Source: Frankiaceae bacterium (GTDB lineage Bacteria > Actinomycetota > Actinomycetes > JAVEEB01). Taken from it: a stretch of 6,735 bases of DNA. The stretch is taken from the NCBI GenBank assembly GCA_030840665.1, contig JAVEEB010000050.1:1-6735 (forward strand), read 5' to 3'. Under the pieces are notes generated by a model, which did no database searches, was not told the DNA's origin, and was given only the letters and a program-made list of their open reading frames with translations. Every line of letters starts with the position of its first letter. Positions within the stretch are counted from its first letter, which is position 1. The translations under genes and the position numbers were made by a program. Below, piece by piece: positions 6,243 through 6,735 of the stretch.

Positions 6243-6735
6243 GTGAAATGCCACACGCTCGTTGTTGCTGCAGTGCTGGTCGCGACCGCGGGCTGCGGCC
6301 CCGCGACGGGCACTCCCCGGGCGGGGGAGACGGCGTCCGGCTGGGTGTCTCCGGCCGTGACTCCCACTCCGTCCGCAACCACCCAGACTTCCGGGACCGA
6401 TACCGGGACGGTGACGCCCTCACCTACGTCGACCTCATCTATGTCGTCCTCGCCTACGTCGACCGGCGACCGCGGGGGTCGCGTGAGCGACCTGGTAGGG
6501 ATGTGGGCCATTACGGCTCCGGGCGAGTCGAGCACGTCACGGCTGGCGAACAACGGGGGCGCGATGACGCTCTGGCAGAAATGCGGGCAGTCGTCGGGCA
6601 TCTTCCGGGCCGCGCGTTCCGGCGAGTTCACGGGCTGGTTCTCTTCGTTCGCCGCTGCCTGCGCAGCGACGCCGGTGAAGTGGATGGTGAACGCCGTGAG
6701 CTTCCGGGCCCGATCCCACGACTCCTGGGCGCTCC
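6243..6735 (+). CDS. Probable secreted lipoprotein with META/HslJ-like domain, 3' end cut off
   Basis: The visible 164 codons start with a short signal sequence (MKCHTLVVAAVLVATAGC). Cys18 is the likely lipidated residue, although Thr at -3 makes the lipobox weak. A linker rich in Thr, Ser and Pro follows (about 19-76), with three five-residue units at 61-75. From residue 81 a folded domain begins: VSDLVGMWAI, a Leu-Trp strand ending in Cys114 (TLWQKCGQSSG), GEFTGWF, Cys140 (AAACAAT) and VKWMVNAVSF. The Trp after LVG, a Cys-Gly turn and a second Cys resemble secreted META/HslJ-like domains, and Cys114/Cys140 could form a disulfide; this is a weak fold-level impression. GTG 6243 has AGGGGG (6228-6233) nine bases upstream. 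The protein would be anchored to the outer face of the membrane. Its function is unknown, and it is probably transcribed separately from the upstream genes. Confidence 0.78.
   Translation, partial: MKCHTLVVAAVLVATAGCGPATGTPRAGETASGWVSPAVTPTPSATTQTSGTDTGTVTPSPTSTSSMSSSPTSTGDRGGRVSDLVGMWAITAPGESSTSRLANNGGAMTLWQKCGQSSGIFRAARSGEFTGWFSSFAAACAATPVKWMVNAVSFRARSHDSWAL
6423..6467 (+). repeat. Three imperfect 15-bp tandem units in the lipoprotein linker
   Basis: Units start at 6423, 6438 and 6453. The first and third share an identical 12-mer (CCTACGTCGACC) exactly 30 bp apart, and the middle unit is diverged (TCTATGTCGTCC). They encode PTSTS, SMSSS and PTSTG. The codons TCA, TCT and CCT used around here are unusually AT-ending for this window. 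Slippage-driven variation in linker length is plausible. Confidence 0.6.

Noticed and set aside
1..6735. CRISPR array, tRNA, rRNA, insertion sequence or attachment site
   Set aside because: I saw no regularly spaced direct repeats, tRNA-like cloverleaf, transposase motifs or terminal repeats anywhere in the window.

Overview
The window is very GC-rich, with a strong G/C preference at third codon positions and GTG or TTG as candidate start codons. The gene families are typical of the high-GC Gram-positives: an HNH endonuclease of the short actinobacterial type, an actinobacterial-style MalQ, a DUF5130 protein, and a short lipoprotein with a Ser/Thr/Pro-rich linker. Together these point to a member of the Actinomycetota. 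A Micrococcales/Dermatophilaceae-like or Propionibacteriales-like origin is a guess from general familiarity, not a demonstrated placement. There are no rRNA or tRNA genes, insertion sequences, phage genes or CRISPR arrays, and the window looks like ordinary chromosomal DNA.

Layout. On the minus strand (read right to left), a prolyl oligopeptidase-family serine peptidase (2658..589) is followed after one base by an MscS-type mechanosensitive channel (from 587, running off the left edge). The 175-bp divergent spacer 2659..2833 separates this pair from the plus-strand genes and contains a compact perfect hairpin-forming inverted repeat. On the plus strand come an HNH endonuclease (2834..3355) and, after about 40 bp, 4-alpha-glucanotransferase MalQ (3396..5438). 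MalQ overlaps a small signal-peptide/one-TM protein (5438..5785), which in turn overlaps a DUF5130 protein (5772..6176). After a 66-bp spacer with a -10-like box inside a perfect 10-bp inverted repeat, a secreted lipoprotein with a possible META/HslJ-like C-terminal domain starts at 6243 and runs off the right edge.

How the genes relate. MalQ, the small membrane protein and DUF5130 are joined by overlapping stop/start codons and are probably co-transcribed and translationally coupled, although only MalQ has a clear biochemical role (remodelling of malto-oligosaccharides and glycogen-derived glucans). The peptidase and the MscS channel likewise look like one transcription unit. No pathway visibly ties these two units together.

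I did not find a convincing undescribed system. The points most worth a second look are the two inverted repeats, the probable leaderless start of malQ, the overlapping malQ / membrane-protein / DUF5130 arrangement with a G-run at the second junction, and the uncharacterised lipoprotein with an internal 15-bp repeat. The several long open frames antisense to the peptidase and to malQ are shadows caused by high GC.
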